Source: Phoronis australis (lineage: Eukaryota; Phoronida; Phoronidae). From it: a stretch of DNA of 62,000 nucleotides. The notes under the pieces are model-generated. The model saw only the letters and a program-made list of their open reading frames with translations. It had not been told where the DNA came from and ran no database searches. Made by a program: the position numbers and the translations under genes. Within the stretch, counting starts at the first letter, position 1. Every line of letters starts with the position of its first letter. Below, one piece after another: positions 1 to 12,721 of the stretch. The stretch spans positions 1-62,000 of the forward strand of contig NMRA01000812.1 of NCBI GenBank assembly GCA_002633005.1, in the 5' to 3' direction.

Positions 1-3000
1 CCTGCGGTGTGGTAAATGTATTCGGCGTTGTCGGTCTCATTGCTCGACGCCGGAGACCAGCCACGTCTGAATGTCCCCATCTCTTCTATGTCCGAAGAGT
101 ATGTTGGTTTGCAGTTGTTTATGAAGGACGCTACAGCACCAGACATTCTGCAGTTTTCTGAAAAGATCGAGTTCCTTACATTTTAAGCGAAAGCATCGTG
201 TTCTAACACCTATCAACTTGTATACAAACACGCCCTTCTAGAGATCTGAACATTCAAGTTACTAGATTTTAGCGGTTGGCATAAAGTACAATGCACGACA
301 AATTATTTACCTTCACGTATCCTTAGCTGCCGAATTGTCGCGTGACCCATAATTCTGGAGACCCTATCATCAAAGTAACCTCTGTGAAATAACGGCTGGC
401 CTCCGTTGTACCACGTTGAAGCACGGACGCCAGGTATAAAAACTTCCTTCAGCCAAGTATAAAAGGAATCAGTTTTGATAATCTGAAATAGCAAGTCAGA
501 ATGCACGTGTACCTTTAGATTTAGAAGAAATACATGGGTAACATGATATTCAGCAATTATAGAAAAAATAATAGCAGGCGGTGTGGTACACGTGCTCCGG
601 TGTGCACATTGCAATGATCTCCGGAACCATTTTTATGCTTTATTACTATACAGGTAACGCTGAGGTGAGTGGCTAGAGACCTGACTCAAGGGTCTGGCAA
701 TGTGCTCTAGAGGGACTAGAACTCACGACCTTCAGTAAAGGAAGCGGGCATCTATCCCATTAGACCACCCCCACTGCCTCCTCTAATGCACCAATCAGGA
801 GACAGTAGTGCCCACACGTGTTGGCTGACCATTGACTTACTTGGATTATACAAGAATAACCAACTGTCCTGTTTACAGGAATTTCACAAAATTAATAATA
901 ACAGCCCAAATTACAGAAATCTACCGTTTAATAACGCCACTTAAAAATCCACGACAGACAATCGTCTTCAATGCATGTCCTTTGTGCGTGAAACGTTACT
1001 CCATGTCGTCTGCATATTAGTTGATTGGGACCTTCAGCGTGGTTTCCGCACTCAAATGTGGTGTCTGCATTCTGACGTAGTTTGCAGGTTTGTAAATATC
1101 CAAGGCTGCGTTCCGTAGACCCAAGAAACTCGCGAAAATTAAGATCAGCAAGACGTAGGGAGACAACGTGATGTATTTAATAGGCGCACCCAGGAGGGCT
1201 TGGGGGGCTCGAACAAGCTCCCCCTCCCACCCCCCACTTGGCGTAGTGGGCAAAAAGGTCCGCCCATGAGAAACAAAAATCCGACAAAATGAGACAAAAG
1301 TCCACCAAACAAGCACAAACACGCAATTCACAGTGGTGTCCCGGTTTTATATTTTAGTCCGNCCCCCCCCCCCCCCATATTGAAGGCTGGGTGCGCGCAT
1401 GAATTACAACCTAAACATGTGCGAGTGTCTTAATCTACAGAAAGCAGCCAAGCAGTGATCGTCAAACATACGAAATTTTTGGTAACTAAGTCTATTGCTA
1501 ATAGATAATACTAGGTTGCTATAGAGAGATAACAACGTTGGTCAGTAGATATTTAAAAGAAATCGCGTGAAAAAAGAAAAAAAAAAACAGGTCCTTAAGA
1601 GTCAAAAGATGTTTACCGTACTTTGACCTTCAAAAGGTATAATTTCCTGAAGTCACATTTGCAAGTTTGAATGTGTGCAGTGGCAGAAAGCTGTTTCGTG
1701 TTTTCGTTACTTATTTCGTCTCCTTCTTAGGAAAACAGTTCTCCTTTTCCGAAGACACGTAGTTCAAAAATTCAAAGATTAGTTGATCGGATGTTAGTAA
1801 ACGAGGATTTCAAACCAAATGATTTCCGGGTAAAAGAATGTTTGTACCGCGGAACATCCCAGTGTCTTTTGATAGTGCTCCATTCGTATTATGTATTTAG
1901 GTTAAGATATTATCGACATTAGATCATTATGATTTATTGTGCAGTGAATGTGTGTATGCACAGCCATTATTGCTAAAATTAGAGCAAGATTTTGTAAACT
2001 TTGTACGTTACCTTCTTAAATTGGGCATTCGGATTGTTTGGAGGGCTAATGAAGAACTTTTCCAGGCCTTCTTTCATTTTGTATGCATTTGGGTCCCTGT
2101 TACTATGGCTAACAACGATGAGTAACCATAGGAATATGACGTAGAAAATTATCTCTCTCAGAATATCGAACATCTTGATTTCTTTCAATCTCTTCTCCCT
2201 TGCTGCCTCCAGGACTGAAGGCTCTGGCGGTTTATAGGCGATCTTGCGTGGTTTGGCCGCTCCGTAGGCTAAATAAAAGGATGGTCAATCGTTACCATGG
2301 TTCTGCAATACCATACTCCAAAATAGTTAAAGACGACATTATACTGTATATTTCCCATCACAGAACCAGTGCTGTGTTGGGGCGTAGGCGCACGTAGGCG
2401 CAGCCAACCACCTTTTGGCGTTTGAACGAAGCGCCTACGCACCGTAAGTTACGTTCAGTGCTCAAGGTGATACGGTGGGCTTAGGGCGCCTACTTACCTC
2501 TAATTTTACCACTACAGCACTGCACAGAACTAGAGGTTTTCGTACCATGTGAGTGTGGAAGTGAAAACGAAACCGAGAATTTGACTATAAACCATGGTTT
2601 CTGACGTCCCTTTGCATGCACAGCCTGGTATCTAATATTCGAACACGACCCTCTCTACTTCGGTACGAACTCAAAATAAATGTCTATGGCTGTGGGTTCG
2701 AGTACATCATGTTTACGAAGAAATTCTAAGTCTACGTTTGCACGTGATTATCCATATGTATAAGTAACTAACTCGAGTCCAGACTAATTTTCTGGACTCG
2801 AAAATAAACTTAAAATGCCGGAGTTGTGAAATGCGGACTAGGATTAGACATTAACCCATGTAAAGCACACACATATACACTAGAAAATGATAATGTAACT
2901 CAAAGAAGAAAATATCAAAATTGATTTGAAGTTCATGCTGTAGTTAGGAGAATAGATCCCGAGTAAGGGCTGAGTCTCGTAGACGCAAGAGTTTCGCAAG

Positions 3001-6000
3001 GACGGTAAATGCGATCACGTACTTTGTAAAACATGTCGGTGTCCTGTGAAGTCACGCGTGATCTTGTTTCCGAGAAGTTCTCGCGTGTACGGTACGCACG
3101 TCCGGTCATCCGTAACTTAATCAAATCAGGAGAAAAAATGCAAGTTTTACAGACCAATGAGAGAACCTAGAATGTCACAAGTACACTATAGTATACTTTC
3201 ACGTGACAAAGAAAATTTCGTGTCAATGTATCGCTCATTTTCCGCCACTCACAAGGATCTTTTTTGTGAAGCCACTGTTCGTCGAAGGAAAGTTGAGGCT
3301 CTTCTTCGTCCTGTTCCCCCTCTTCTTCTTCCTCAGTGGAGGGATTTTTTATAACCAGAGCGAAGAACGCAGCCAACAAGATCACCTAAAGTAATTTAAG
3401 GGGATATAGTTAGTTTTTTAACCAGTTCCATATTCGGAGAATGTGACCTTAGATCTTATACAGTAAATAAGTAAGTAATTTCTTGTTATAGTGACATGTG
3501 TTCAAATGAATTTAAACGATAAATTCGTAACAAAACAGGAACACCCAGCCCACCACGGAGCTTATAAGTCACTTTAGATACATGAAAAACAAAAAGAAAA
3601 AACGTAAGTACTCGCATTGCAAAAGGATCAAAAAGAGAACACAGTGAAAAAAGTGATCATATTCAAATAAATTTTTCCTTACTTCAATAAGTATTTTTGA
3701 TGAAAATTGCAGTTTTTCTGATAACATCTTTTTGTATAACTGAAATTAATTTACTTTTACAGCTTTCTGCACGAAATCGTGGATATTTCATTTCAATTTG
3801 AGAGTGAAAGGTGTTTATGGCTTCTAAGAAAAACAGACACTCAAACTGAAAATATACTTCAGTTCGACCTGGCCAGTGTAACAAAGACAGCAAATTTTAT
3901 ATCAAATTTCTGAGAACGAAAACGCCCAACCTCAATCAATAGCTGCAGGGTTCCGGGTCCAATTTGAGCAAGAATTGACCTACTAAGCCGAGTTAAGTCT
4001 AACTGCAGGTAAGGCTCAAATTCAGAAACATTCTTCATCTTAAGTTAACTTTGGTTTCGAACTGCATTTAAACAACAACCTATTACAAGCCAAATCATGC
4101 AGAATATTCTTGCAGTGAGAGAGATTAACTGAACATAATTTATGAAAACAATTCGAAATCCCTAACTCTTCAAAAATGTTCAAAACTTCAGAAGACCATT
4201 TATTTGTACAGTAGTCCCACTAAAATATTCGCTGTGTTAGTCAATCTTCCTTGAAATTAATAAACGATTCCACATTCTCAAAAGCTCATTTCTCCTCCTC
4301 ACGCTGGATAATTCCCATCCCATCTAACCCATAACAGAGTGACCAGGAGCGAATATGTGAACGCCTAAGAAAATCGACCGGCTCTTTTCCGAATGACATA
4401 GTCCTATAAACTAGAGCCATCTTCATTAGATATCGTCTTGACGGCATTGAGGTGACCCAGGAGGAGTGTTTTTGAATTTCCAATAGCCTGACCCAGTTTC
4501 CAGTGCTTTCATCGACTTTGCTCGTGCGTTTTGTAATGGCCGCTTTAACTTTATCCAAAGAAATCTCGTCTTCTGACACCGACACTGATGCTTTTTTCTG
4601 TGGCAGTTAAGACGTTTTCAACACAGAGAGACTCACATGAGAATAAACAACAAAGTTGAACCAAAAACTGTCTTAAAAGGCACTTGTGCAAAGCAATAGT
4701 GATGAAAATGACACAGAATTCCGAAGGTCGACCTCTCAGCTGCCGAGCACGCGCACCTACAACTGGACATTGCGTGGCTCAACTTAAAGCAACAATTACC
4801 CATGCGTTCTGTCAAAAATATTTTGGCCACTAAACGTTATATCAATTACCTCTCCTTACTTAATTTATAAGGGATTTCGGACTCGGGAAGAATTACTTCA
4901 GAATACGTTTATTAAGTTGCAGGTCACGGCGAGAACACTTCAGCTCAGCTCAGACTCGAAAGATCGAGATATTCAAATGTTGGATATGTTTAGGCGAACT
5001 GCTGCCACCAATTTCACATCTAACATATGACAATAATGTCGCTTTGGAAGCGTTTGGGAACTGGAAAGTTGTCTTGGACACGAGAACATAGTTTACAGTC
5101 GCTTTGATTACATAGTTCTGTCTTATGTACATGTACGGCTGTCAAGCCCTTTTGATTTAGCGATGCTGCAGCATGCATCATGCAATTTTAAAACAACTTA
5201 CCTTCAACGGCTGTGTGAAGAATACAGACATGAAGAAGGAGATCACCATGGAGGTTATCCATGCCCGCGTTTTCTCGTCACCCCATGTGATACCGTAGAA
5301 GAGTACAAATGTACCGGAAGCAAACACGGAGAGCCAAAGGACGATCCAAGAAGGGATGATACACCACCAAGGTAACTCGAATTTTTTCTTGCCTTGCTTT
5401 TTCTCAGGTGACTTTAGCGGCATCTCGACTTCAACTTCTGTAAAGGATGATGATGGGCGAGACTCGGCTGTAATGAACGAAAGTACCTCATCGCCATAAA
5501 TCATCATCATGATTCTTTTGGAGCTTTTTCGGTGCGATCGAAATTTGTTGTCGGTTGATTGAAGCTTGTAGCGTTGCCATATGTATGAGTAAAGAAACAA
5601 AGGATATACTTCAATGAAACAAGTACTTTTATAAGTGACTTGATTGTGGATTGGGAAAAGTCATAGTAGACCAAGTCTTCAAACATATTGCATACCTGTA
5701 CTGTTGATGTCTACCATAGAGTTAGCAACAGCGTTGTACTTCATCGCTTCTGAAATTCTGGNCACTAGCTGGGAAGTGAAATTTTTGGGACATTATCGGC
5801 TATAAAATGAATTTACTGAGACCAGTTTCAGAGCGGAGTCAACCTGGGATGCTTGCAATCAAAAGCTCTTCTGGCGGAGTTGAACACCGCTCGATTAATT
5901 GCAAAGGAGTGTATTCAAATTTAACTGGAAGGCAACGGCAACTGAATTGACGTGGCTGTTTCATAGCTCTTGTAAACCTAGTAACTTCGAAAGACCTATT

Positions 6001-7020
6001 CCGTCCAGCAATAACCCCAAACATGCGTTTAAAACCGAAACCGTCTTGTTAAAGATACTCTGAGATTTCGGCAATACGAACAACTCCGTTAGTGTTTTCC
6101 TAAAATCATTTTCTGATATTCGTGTTTCATAGTATTGAGGTGAAAATTTTGGGGCTCCATAATATTCTCGATATTAGACTGTGAAACAAACTAAATTTAC
6201 ATTTTACTTTTAAATTTTATCGTGTGTTGCGGCATGGCTATTTCATTTGTTTTCTCCATCCACACATTTCAGTACAGTCGAGTTGTGATACTTAGAAAAA
6301 AAATAATCCGCGCACAAGCATCCTGGGTTTTAAACGAATCGCCAGTAGAGATTAAGTAAGGGGTAACCAATTTTGTTCATAGTGACAATTACTATGGATT
6401 CCACGCACATTTTATTATTATATACCCGAGTATAACAAATCGGCGCACTTTGATCACTCACACAAACAAGTGTTGCCTGGTTTATTATCAATAAAGAAAA
6501 AGGTTTTTCGAGGAGGCACTCCATTCTGTTCTGTCAATAATCCTTTTGACAGGACCAGCAGCAAAGCGAAAAATGTCCTCGTGGCGGACGGCTGTTACTC
6601 GGTAGACTTTCGCTCGATACGACAGCTGAACTTTGCTTTCTCATCATTTGTCGTGTGAGTCTTCTAAAAAAACTATTTGTCTTGTTGTTGCGCGTGCTTG
6701 TGACTGGTTCCACAAGAGCATTCTCTGACTTAAGGGATTGTGTTGGCACAGGCACAGGTGAACCAATGACTCCCCGCTTCATTTCATCCGGCCAGACAAC
6801 GTCACCCTCGGCCAAACTGACTTTTTTAAACTGCTTCTCGATTTGAGTTGGGTGTTTTCTGTCGCCTGCTTTCTTGTGCCCTCTTACAGATGACTGCGCA
6901 CTGTTTAGCGCTTCTATATTTTGCTCCAAGATTTTCTTCGTTGTACCGAATATTTTTCTCGCAAGTTTCGGCTTCTTTCTCTTATCATTGAAGTTGACAA
7001 GTCTCTTTAGACATTGCCAA
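1..7020 (-). CDS. Polycystin-1-like channel protein, partial (six exons, 3' end outside window)
   Basis: Multi-pass membrane protein of the polycystin-1 (PKD1/PKD1L) family. Exons in transcript order: 7020-6599 (probable, see separate entry), 5467-5202, 3385-3253, 2268-2012, 482-311, 157-1 (continues off the left edge). Phases match at every join. Exon 5467-5202 encodes an acidic stretch, then LPWWCIIPSWIVLWLSVF and a second helix ending FFTQPLK, the conserved LPWW helix pair of polycystin-1. Exon 3385-3253 continues with VILLAAFFALVIK and an acidic loop of Glu/Asp. Exon 2268-2012 has YKPPEPSVLEAAREKRLKE, then the helix MFDILREIIFYVIFLWLL. Exons 482-311 and 157-1 encode the start of the extracellular polycystin domain: DSFYTWLKEVFIPG, WYNG, RQLRIRE, a Cys pair (NCRM and NNCKP) and RRGWSP. 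The channel helices and C-terminus lie beyond base 1. The N-terminal PLAT/GPS region was not found between 7 and 13 kb. The introns carry a SINE-like piece and an hAT-like MITE. Family certain; exact subfamily not assignable. Confidence 0.88.
483..2011 (-). other. Intron of the polycystin-1-like gene
   Basis: Phase-0 intron between the exon ending AAG at 2012 and the exon starting ATT at 482. It holds a tRNA-like SINE remnant (about 655-790) and an N followed by a run of C (1362-1376), which is a low-quality base call. No other coding signal was seen. Confidence 0.7.
655..790 (-). repeat. tRNA-derived SINE-like remnant
   Basis: On the minus strand the sequence has an A-box-like TGGTCTAATGGG followed about 40 bases later by a B-box-like GAGTTCTAGTCCC, with a hairpin between them in the anticodon-arm position (cttcctttactgaag). 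This is the layout of the 5' head of a tRNA-derived SINE or a tRNA pseudogene. No clean seven-base acceptor stem is visible, so it is not called as a functional tRNA. Confidence 0.5.
2367..2522. mobile_element. hAT-like MITE, copy 1, with 8-bp target duplication
   Basis: A 156-bp element with terminal inverted repeats beginning CAGTGCTGT and ending CCACTACAGCACTG. It is flanked by an identical 8-bp direct repeat, cacagaac, at 2359-2366 and 2523-2530. Eight-base target duplications and CAGTG-type termini are hallmarks of the hAT superfamily. There is no coding capacity, so it is non-autonomous. A second copy lies at 51621-51786. It sits in the intron between polycystin exons 3253-3385 and 2012-2268. 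Confidence 0.85.
4286..4618 (-). other. Orphan open reading frame in a polycystin intron
   Basis: About 100 codons open on the minus strand after an acceptor-like tract (taactgccacag), beginning KKASVSVSEDEISLDKV and ending IIQREEEK before a stop. It lies inside the phase-0 intron that splits a transmembrane helix (PLK joined to VILL), so including it would break the helix. I do not recognise the protein. It may be a chance ORF, a retrocopy fragment or part of an old transposon. Confidence 0.2.
6599..7020 (-). CDS. Probable upstream exon of the polycystin-1-like gene (Lys-rich cytoplasmic loop)
   Basis: A 140-codon open stretch on the same strand, rich in Lys/Arg/Ser (for example VNFNDKRKKPKLARKIFG and FFRRLTRQMMRKQ). 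A possible donor (gtaaca) at 6598-6593 leaves one base of a codon. The next polycystin exon begins with two bases of a codon after a good acceptor (tcgttcattacag), so the two join in phase. Polycystin-1 proteins have a long, variable, basic cytoplasmic loop just before the LPWW helix, so the position fits. The 5' limit at 7020 (after tacag) is a guess. Upstream, other frames stay open for 40-60 codons (7030-7180), which could mean another exon or a frameshift. No conserved motif confirms this exon. Confidence 0.4.
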
Positions 7021-8680
7021 CTGTACTATGTGTGCAGCTCCGTTCACACCACGTTTGTCTTCCTCCCGTTGGTTTTCTTCGTCACCAAAGTCGAATTTTA
7101 TCTCAGTATGGAGGTCGATGGTTTTATAACGACACCTCGAGGAGACTTTCCAGGTATTTGACAATGTCTCTGTTGCAGGTTAACACAGATACGTAAACGT
7201 TCTTTTTCGATATTCACTGATTTAGAATATGTGGAACAAGGCGATGAGACCTCAAAGAACGAGCATTGAATCAGCGGCTCTTTGGCTTCCGCCATTTTGC
7301 TTCAGAGCGTGACCTATTATAGTGAAACTCATTCCGTTTCTGAGCTAAATGTCAATTACGCAATATTTCGCTAAAGGAATGTTCAAACCAATCCTAGTTA
7401 TGTTGAATAAAACTTAGTGTGATCTTTTTGATTTTAATTCACTGACAATTTGGATCATATTTTCATATTTCCTGCTGTCGGCCTATATTGGTGGCAGTAT
7501 GAAATAGGTGAGATGGTTACAGTGTCTTCATTGAAGTGCAAATTCGAGAATTAAGAAGGTGCAGTCCACAAAAATAATGATGTAATGTTCAAAGACAAGA
7601 GCTGTAGCTATCAGAGAGCTTAAATGAGCGACTCGGATTTTGCGGGCTTGAAATACATATGACTCTAACTACAGTAGGTCTAAATGGCTAGCTGGTTCTG
7701 GCCCGTGGAGGCACGGCATTCAAAATTTCTTAAACATATCAAAATACTTCATTCTGATTTATTATTGACATTCTTAATTTCAAAAAGAATAGAAGAGCTC
7801 CACTCAATCAAATTTTGATTTTTAAACCCCTGAAAAGTGGTTTAATTCCCATGAAAATGGGGCATTTTCAACGGTAGCGCACAAGAGGTCATGGCAATTT
7901 TTTCACCCGATTTAGTTATTCGTTATATATTTACAAAATGACAAAAGACATTTTATATTTTTGGAGCAAATTGCCTGATTCTCATGCAGTGACTCTAAAC
8001 GTGTATCAGTTGCGAGCTTTTCACCCTGTTCCTGTAATCTCGTACAGTAACTGAAATCTAATAAAACAATGCAGTCGGTGCCGGACTGAGTGAAATAGTA
8101 CATGTAAGTAACTTTCGAAAAACTTCACTCCGCGAAAAGAAGTCGATAAGATATTACGACCAATGGTGCACTAAAAACTCGGTTAAATCAAAAATGATAT
8201 CTGAATATGTATATTTGTACTCAGTCGCTTATTCTTTACGATGACATAGAAAAAGCATTTCCAGGTCCCTTAAGCCAGACCTACGTTTCTGTTTTTCGCT
8301 TAATTTAGCTGTCCCGTCACGTTGGTTAATTTGATGAGCGATTGACAAATTTCTGAGGATAATTGATGTTCCTCGTTGTGTAGAATAAACTTATGAATGA
8401 ATATAAGGAAATATGCTACTAGACACGATTTTTGTGAGCATTTTGTGTTTCGGTACCCGTAGATTTGTCATCAGCGCAAATACAAATTAATGCATTTAGA
8501 ATGTTAACATATTTTTATATCTACGATAATCTATCATAAGAGCCCTAGATCGATTTCTCAAGAGGTTGGTAAACAGTCTGGTGATTCGTAAAATATGCGT
8601 TTTGAGCATATTTCCTTATAGTTTATGTAGAAGGGTGGACTCAAGAGTTAGTACAACGCAATTTTAAACTTTCCGACATT

Positions 8681-8913
8681 GTGAGCATAAAAGGAATAAT
8701 TCTTTTCATTGCCCTGTTCGTCATTGTTCAAGCGAAGAGTTTGAAGAGTGATGCTGAAAAGCAATATGCGAAGCCTTCGAAGACAAAATCGAGAGGATCG
8801 ATCTCTGAAAGCGCGGAAAATGCGTCTCCATCATCTTCATCCTCCACTAATGTTGACGAAGAAAGTACAACAGTGACTAATGACGTAGGTTTTGCCGACT
8901 CGGGTGACGCAGG
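8681..8913 (+). CDS. Possible secreted-peptide precursor exon (start codon reads GTG)
   Basis: The frame begins VSIKGIILFIALFVIVQAKS, a textbook signal peptide with a short polar N-terminus, a hydrophobic core and a small residue near the cleavage point. A Lys/Ser/Glu-rich tail with a run of serines follows, then a good donor (gtaagatttc) after GDAG. The codon where Met is expected is GTG, which eukaryotic nuclear genes do not normally use. Either an ATG lies in an unseen upstream exon (the frame is open back to about 8632), or the start is mutated or misread. No downstream exon was found. Unrecognised protein. Confidence 0.3.
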
Positions 8914-9014
8914 TAAGATTTCATTTTCGTTTCCTTTGCGATGGTTTTACGTTGTGGTGTATTTGTTGAATAACACACATACAGCTACAATATTCCTTGT
9001 CAATAAGTCATAAT

Positions 9015-9145
9015 TTTGACGACAATGATAATGATGATGATGATAGTGATGATCACAGCCACCATTATCGTCATTATCATCATCATCATCGTCACAACCA
9101 CAGTTATCATCACCACCACATTCACAACCATCATCGTCACCTAAA
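9015..9145. repeat. Imperfect GAT/ATC trinucleotide microsatellite
   Basis: A run of gatgat units that switches strand to atcatc/accacc units partway along. Both strands show open frames rich in Asp or His, which are a by-product of the repeat and not genes. Confidence 0.85.
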
Positions 9146-10042
9146 ATTTCCAACAGTACATGTGGCTGAAATTTGGTCATGGAATATTACATGTACACGT
9201 CTTACATAAACTTTACTGATCAGTTGGTGGAGTTGTTATCCCATTTATTGTGTGAACCACCAGATGCGCCATTTTTACGTTTCGATACTTCCACTTCAGG
9301 TTATATTTTGATACTTCCGGCTTAGGTTTCACTTGCTCTCTATCTATTTTCGTTGCTTCGAACAGCGTATGTTCCTGAACAGAAATAGTAAAGTATTGAA
9401 TGATGATTACGTTTTGTATATTTTCAGTGACTACAGGGCAACCTCTTTCCAATACGCGCAAAAGAATAGCCTCCGTGTTTTACGACTAGACCCTGAAAAG
9501 GAAGATAGAAGCTGGAGAAACTACTGACAAAAGACTCAATCGAATTTAACATTTCAAAAAGGCAAAATCCTGGATTCCAGCCTATTTGAATTAAAGAGCA
9601 GAAGTTTGAAGTAAAATATTTTTCAAACGTACAACAGTGGAGTAAATTGTTCATGCGAGTGAATTTAATCAGGAGATGTGAATTTTGGTGTATTTTACCT
9701 TAACATTATAAGTGTCACGTTTTCAAGAAATATGTACAAGATGGAATGATATAGATTTCAGTAATAGAAAGCTATTGATTATTAATCTTAAAACGGTTGT
9801 TGTACATGTAATTCTGATTCTCATGGACAGTCTCTCCTGCATTATGGACTATCATGTTCCACACACGGCAGTCGGACCTAAATTATATTTGTTATTTTCT
9901 GTTTGCTATGGTTGACAGTGTCACGAGCTTTCATCACCAGTAGTCTAATAGATGTGGCAATATATGGATCATTACGTGTATCTTTGTCCCGTCTTAAATG
10001 GTATAAACTGTTATCCAATGGGTCTCGACCAGCGGAATAATA

Positions 10043-10236
10043 TGTGATACGTCGTAAAATGTAAGAATTTCGTAAAATGTAACAACTGTTACATTTTATG
10101 TCATTGTTACATTTTACATTGCTAGGCCTCTCCTAAAATGTAACGAGTTGTTACATTTTATGTAATTGTTACAATTTACGTAGAATGCACAAGCGAGAAA
10201 TGTACAATTGTTACATTTTACGAAAGCGACGTCATA
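10043..10236 (+). mobile_element. gttacattttacg palindromic element, copy 1
   Basis: About 190 bp built from alternating forward and reverse versions of gttacattttacg, with short unique islands (cctctcctaaaatgtaa and caagcgagaaatgtaca). The termini read gatacgtcgtaaaatgtaa and ttacattttacgaaagcgac. The same islands occur in the same order in the reverse complement of 12497-12721, so these are two copies of one element. No coding capacity. Superfamily unknown. Confidence 0.75.
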
Positions 10237-12496
10237 TTTTAGGAGTTTGCGTGGTATTTATCACACGGAGGAAAATCGTTCACACACTTAACGCCTTCTT
10301 TCTCGGATTGTATGAATGGAATTCTAGCAAATGTGTCAGGTCGAATTTATAGATGTGTCCCTTGCTTTCCATGGTTTTTTAACATGATAAATTTTGTGGC
10401 AAAGTTGAAGATATACAGCGTACAGCTTCAACTCCACACGAAAGAAGTTTCCTGGATCAGGTAACAAGTTTTTATTGTTAAAGCGTTCTTTGGTTGACGC
10501 TCACAGGTCAAAAACACACTTCTCTTGGTAAGCACAACAATGACATCGTATTTGGCTAATATTTTTCGTATTTTTTTGCTAACAAACGACAATATTTTTT
10601 TTCATGGAGAATTCAATTTCGGATGCCAGTTTGATAAAAAACACCAGTTTTAGTCCATGATAGTTTTGTGTATTTCAGCCAGTGTTTTATTGCCTTGGAG
10701 ACATCGCCAATGCAGTGATTGCCCTGCTCCACACAAAAGGAGCAATACCTAAATTTCTGTCTACCACCTTAGTTACGACTGACAATTTCTTAAAGACATT
10801 GTGGTGAAAGGAAATAAAAGCACGTACATGTATGTATTTGCTGACAAGCTGACAGATTTTGCCAAAGTAACAGCAAAAAAGGGCGAGCCAATAGTTTATA
10901 AATATGGCGGCCTAGTAACGTGCTATACAGTTTAAAAGCTGAAAGAAATGTCATTGATCATACATGTATGATGTCAAGCCTGTCTGAAATACTGGTGGTA
11001 ACAACAGGTCACACCGTGGCGCATACACGTGAAATGGGATGCCTAGCTAGGGAAAAAGAAAATATTTTGATCATTTTTCTCAAACCTGTTCTAGGGCAAT
11101 AGTCCAAAAAGCTGGCCTTCCGGACTATAAAAACTTGCACTTTCTCTTATCTTTTAAGATAAAATATGAATTAAAATTGCTATTTGGTCAATGTTCGTTA
11201 GTTCGAAGTACATAAAAATAAAGACAAAGATTGGACATTCTACTATTATTGGACGTGAAGTCACGTGTGTTATGAGGCGCCATTTATGTGTTACAGCTCG
11301 CTGATAAGATAATTTAGTACATTAACCTTTTGATACATTGCATTAAATGCTCATATTAAACATCGCTGACTTCGAAGTTTGTGGGTTTCGTTCCTTATTA
11401 TCCACTTTCAATAAAACATAGTTCAAATCATTATGTTGAATCACTGTTTTTCTGAGAATATTGGGGCCCGTTCTATATAAAATTGTTGCCTTTTTTGTAT
11501 ATCCGTAACCAGCTATTCTAATGACTCGGTGACTGCAACCGAGTAGTCGCTTGGTCTCAAAATATGGCTGCCTCCAAAGTTCAGCTTAAGGCAATTTTTG
11601 AACTGGGGGCCATGGAACGAGCTCCAGTTCTTTGACAAGGAATGTTTCCAACAAGAGACAAAACTGATTGCACGGTAGGTATCCTAACGTTTAGTTGTAA
11701 GTCTTGGGGAAAATATTGCGGTCTGAATTCAATTCTTCGTGGCAAACTACAGATGGATATAGTTTTATTTACAAACAATACAGTGCTTGCCGATAGTTAA
11801 AAATGATCAATTTTTGAAGTTGGTGCACGTCTTTAACAAGATTTTAAATATCAACCACCTCGTTTCCAAAAAGTAGCCCTACTCTGCATCCACAGCTGTC
11901 AAGACATTTCTCACAATATCGTTAAGGCTGAACGTAGGAACCCCTTTAAAATCCTTTTGGAACAGCACTCGCTGTCCACTATGGAAAACCCGATGAAAAC
12001 ATTAAACCATAAATGAGGTGGTTTTAAAATCTTTGAGAGCCATGATGTATTAGCACTTTGCTAAACATGTATTATGTGCTCGATAAATAAATTTAAAAAT
12101 ATTAATAATAACGATAACGAAAACGATACTTAGTAATAGCAGTGACAGTAGTTATAGCAGTAATAGTAGTAATAATAATATAAATCTAAAAAACTAATAG
12201 GTTGTCAAATTCATGTCATGTCAACTCAGAGGGCATTCCTGTAGAGAAAGTATACGAAAAAATGCATCCCAAAAGGGTGATTTTTCACAGAAAAAATACT
12301 CTCCAAAATGGTGCCATTTTCGGCAAAATTATGTCTTGAACAGAAGTCAATTTTTACACAAAGTTGCCTCTAAACAGGTCAATTTTTTGTCCGAGCCCCC
12401 TCTAAACGGGTACTAAGGTATTCAAATACTCCAGTACCCTCTGGCCTTGTCAGATACCCCTTGAATGTTCGTGATTTTGGTCAGTTTCTTTGCAAT

Positions 12497-12721
12497 ATGA
12501 CGTGGGTTTCGTAAAATATAACAATGGTATATTTCTCGCAAGCGCGTTCGACGTGAAATGTAACAACTACGGAAAATGTAACAGATCTTTACATTTTAGG
12601 AGAGGCTCAGCACCGTAAATTGTACCAATGAAAATGTAACAACTCTTACATTTTACGAAATTGTTACATTTTACGAAATTGTTACATTTTACGAAATTGT
12701 TACATTTTACGGCGTATCAAA
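12497..12721 (-). mobile_element. gttacattttacg palindromic element, copy 2 (inverted)
   Basis: Reverse-oriented copy of the element at 10043-10236. It has three extra tandem units of ttgttacattttacgaaa at its right end, showing local expansion of the terminal unit. The shared islands (aggagaggctcagc and ctcgcaagcgcg on the plus strand) establish homology beyond the simple repeat. Confidence 0.75.

Noticed and set aside
2933-3157. A further polycystin exon between 3253 and 2268
   Set aside because: The codon split at 3253 (CCT T) is completed exactly by the exon starting at 2268 (CC TAC), so nothing is missing between them.
4286-4618. An alternative polycystin exon
   Set aside because: It would interrupt a conserved transmembrane helix at PLK/VILL, and direct joining of the flanking exons is in phase and matches the family.
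8947-9209. Asp-rich and His-rich open frames on opposite strands
   Set aside because: They are produced by the GAT/ATC microsatellite at 9015-9145. No conserved domain and no gene structure.
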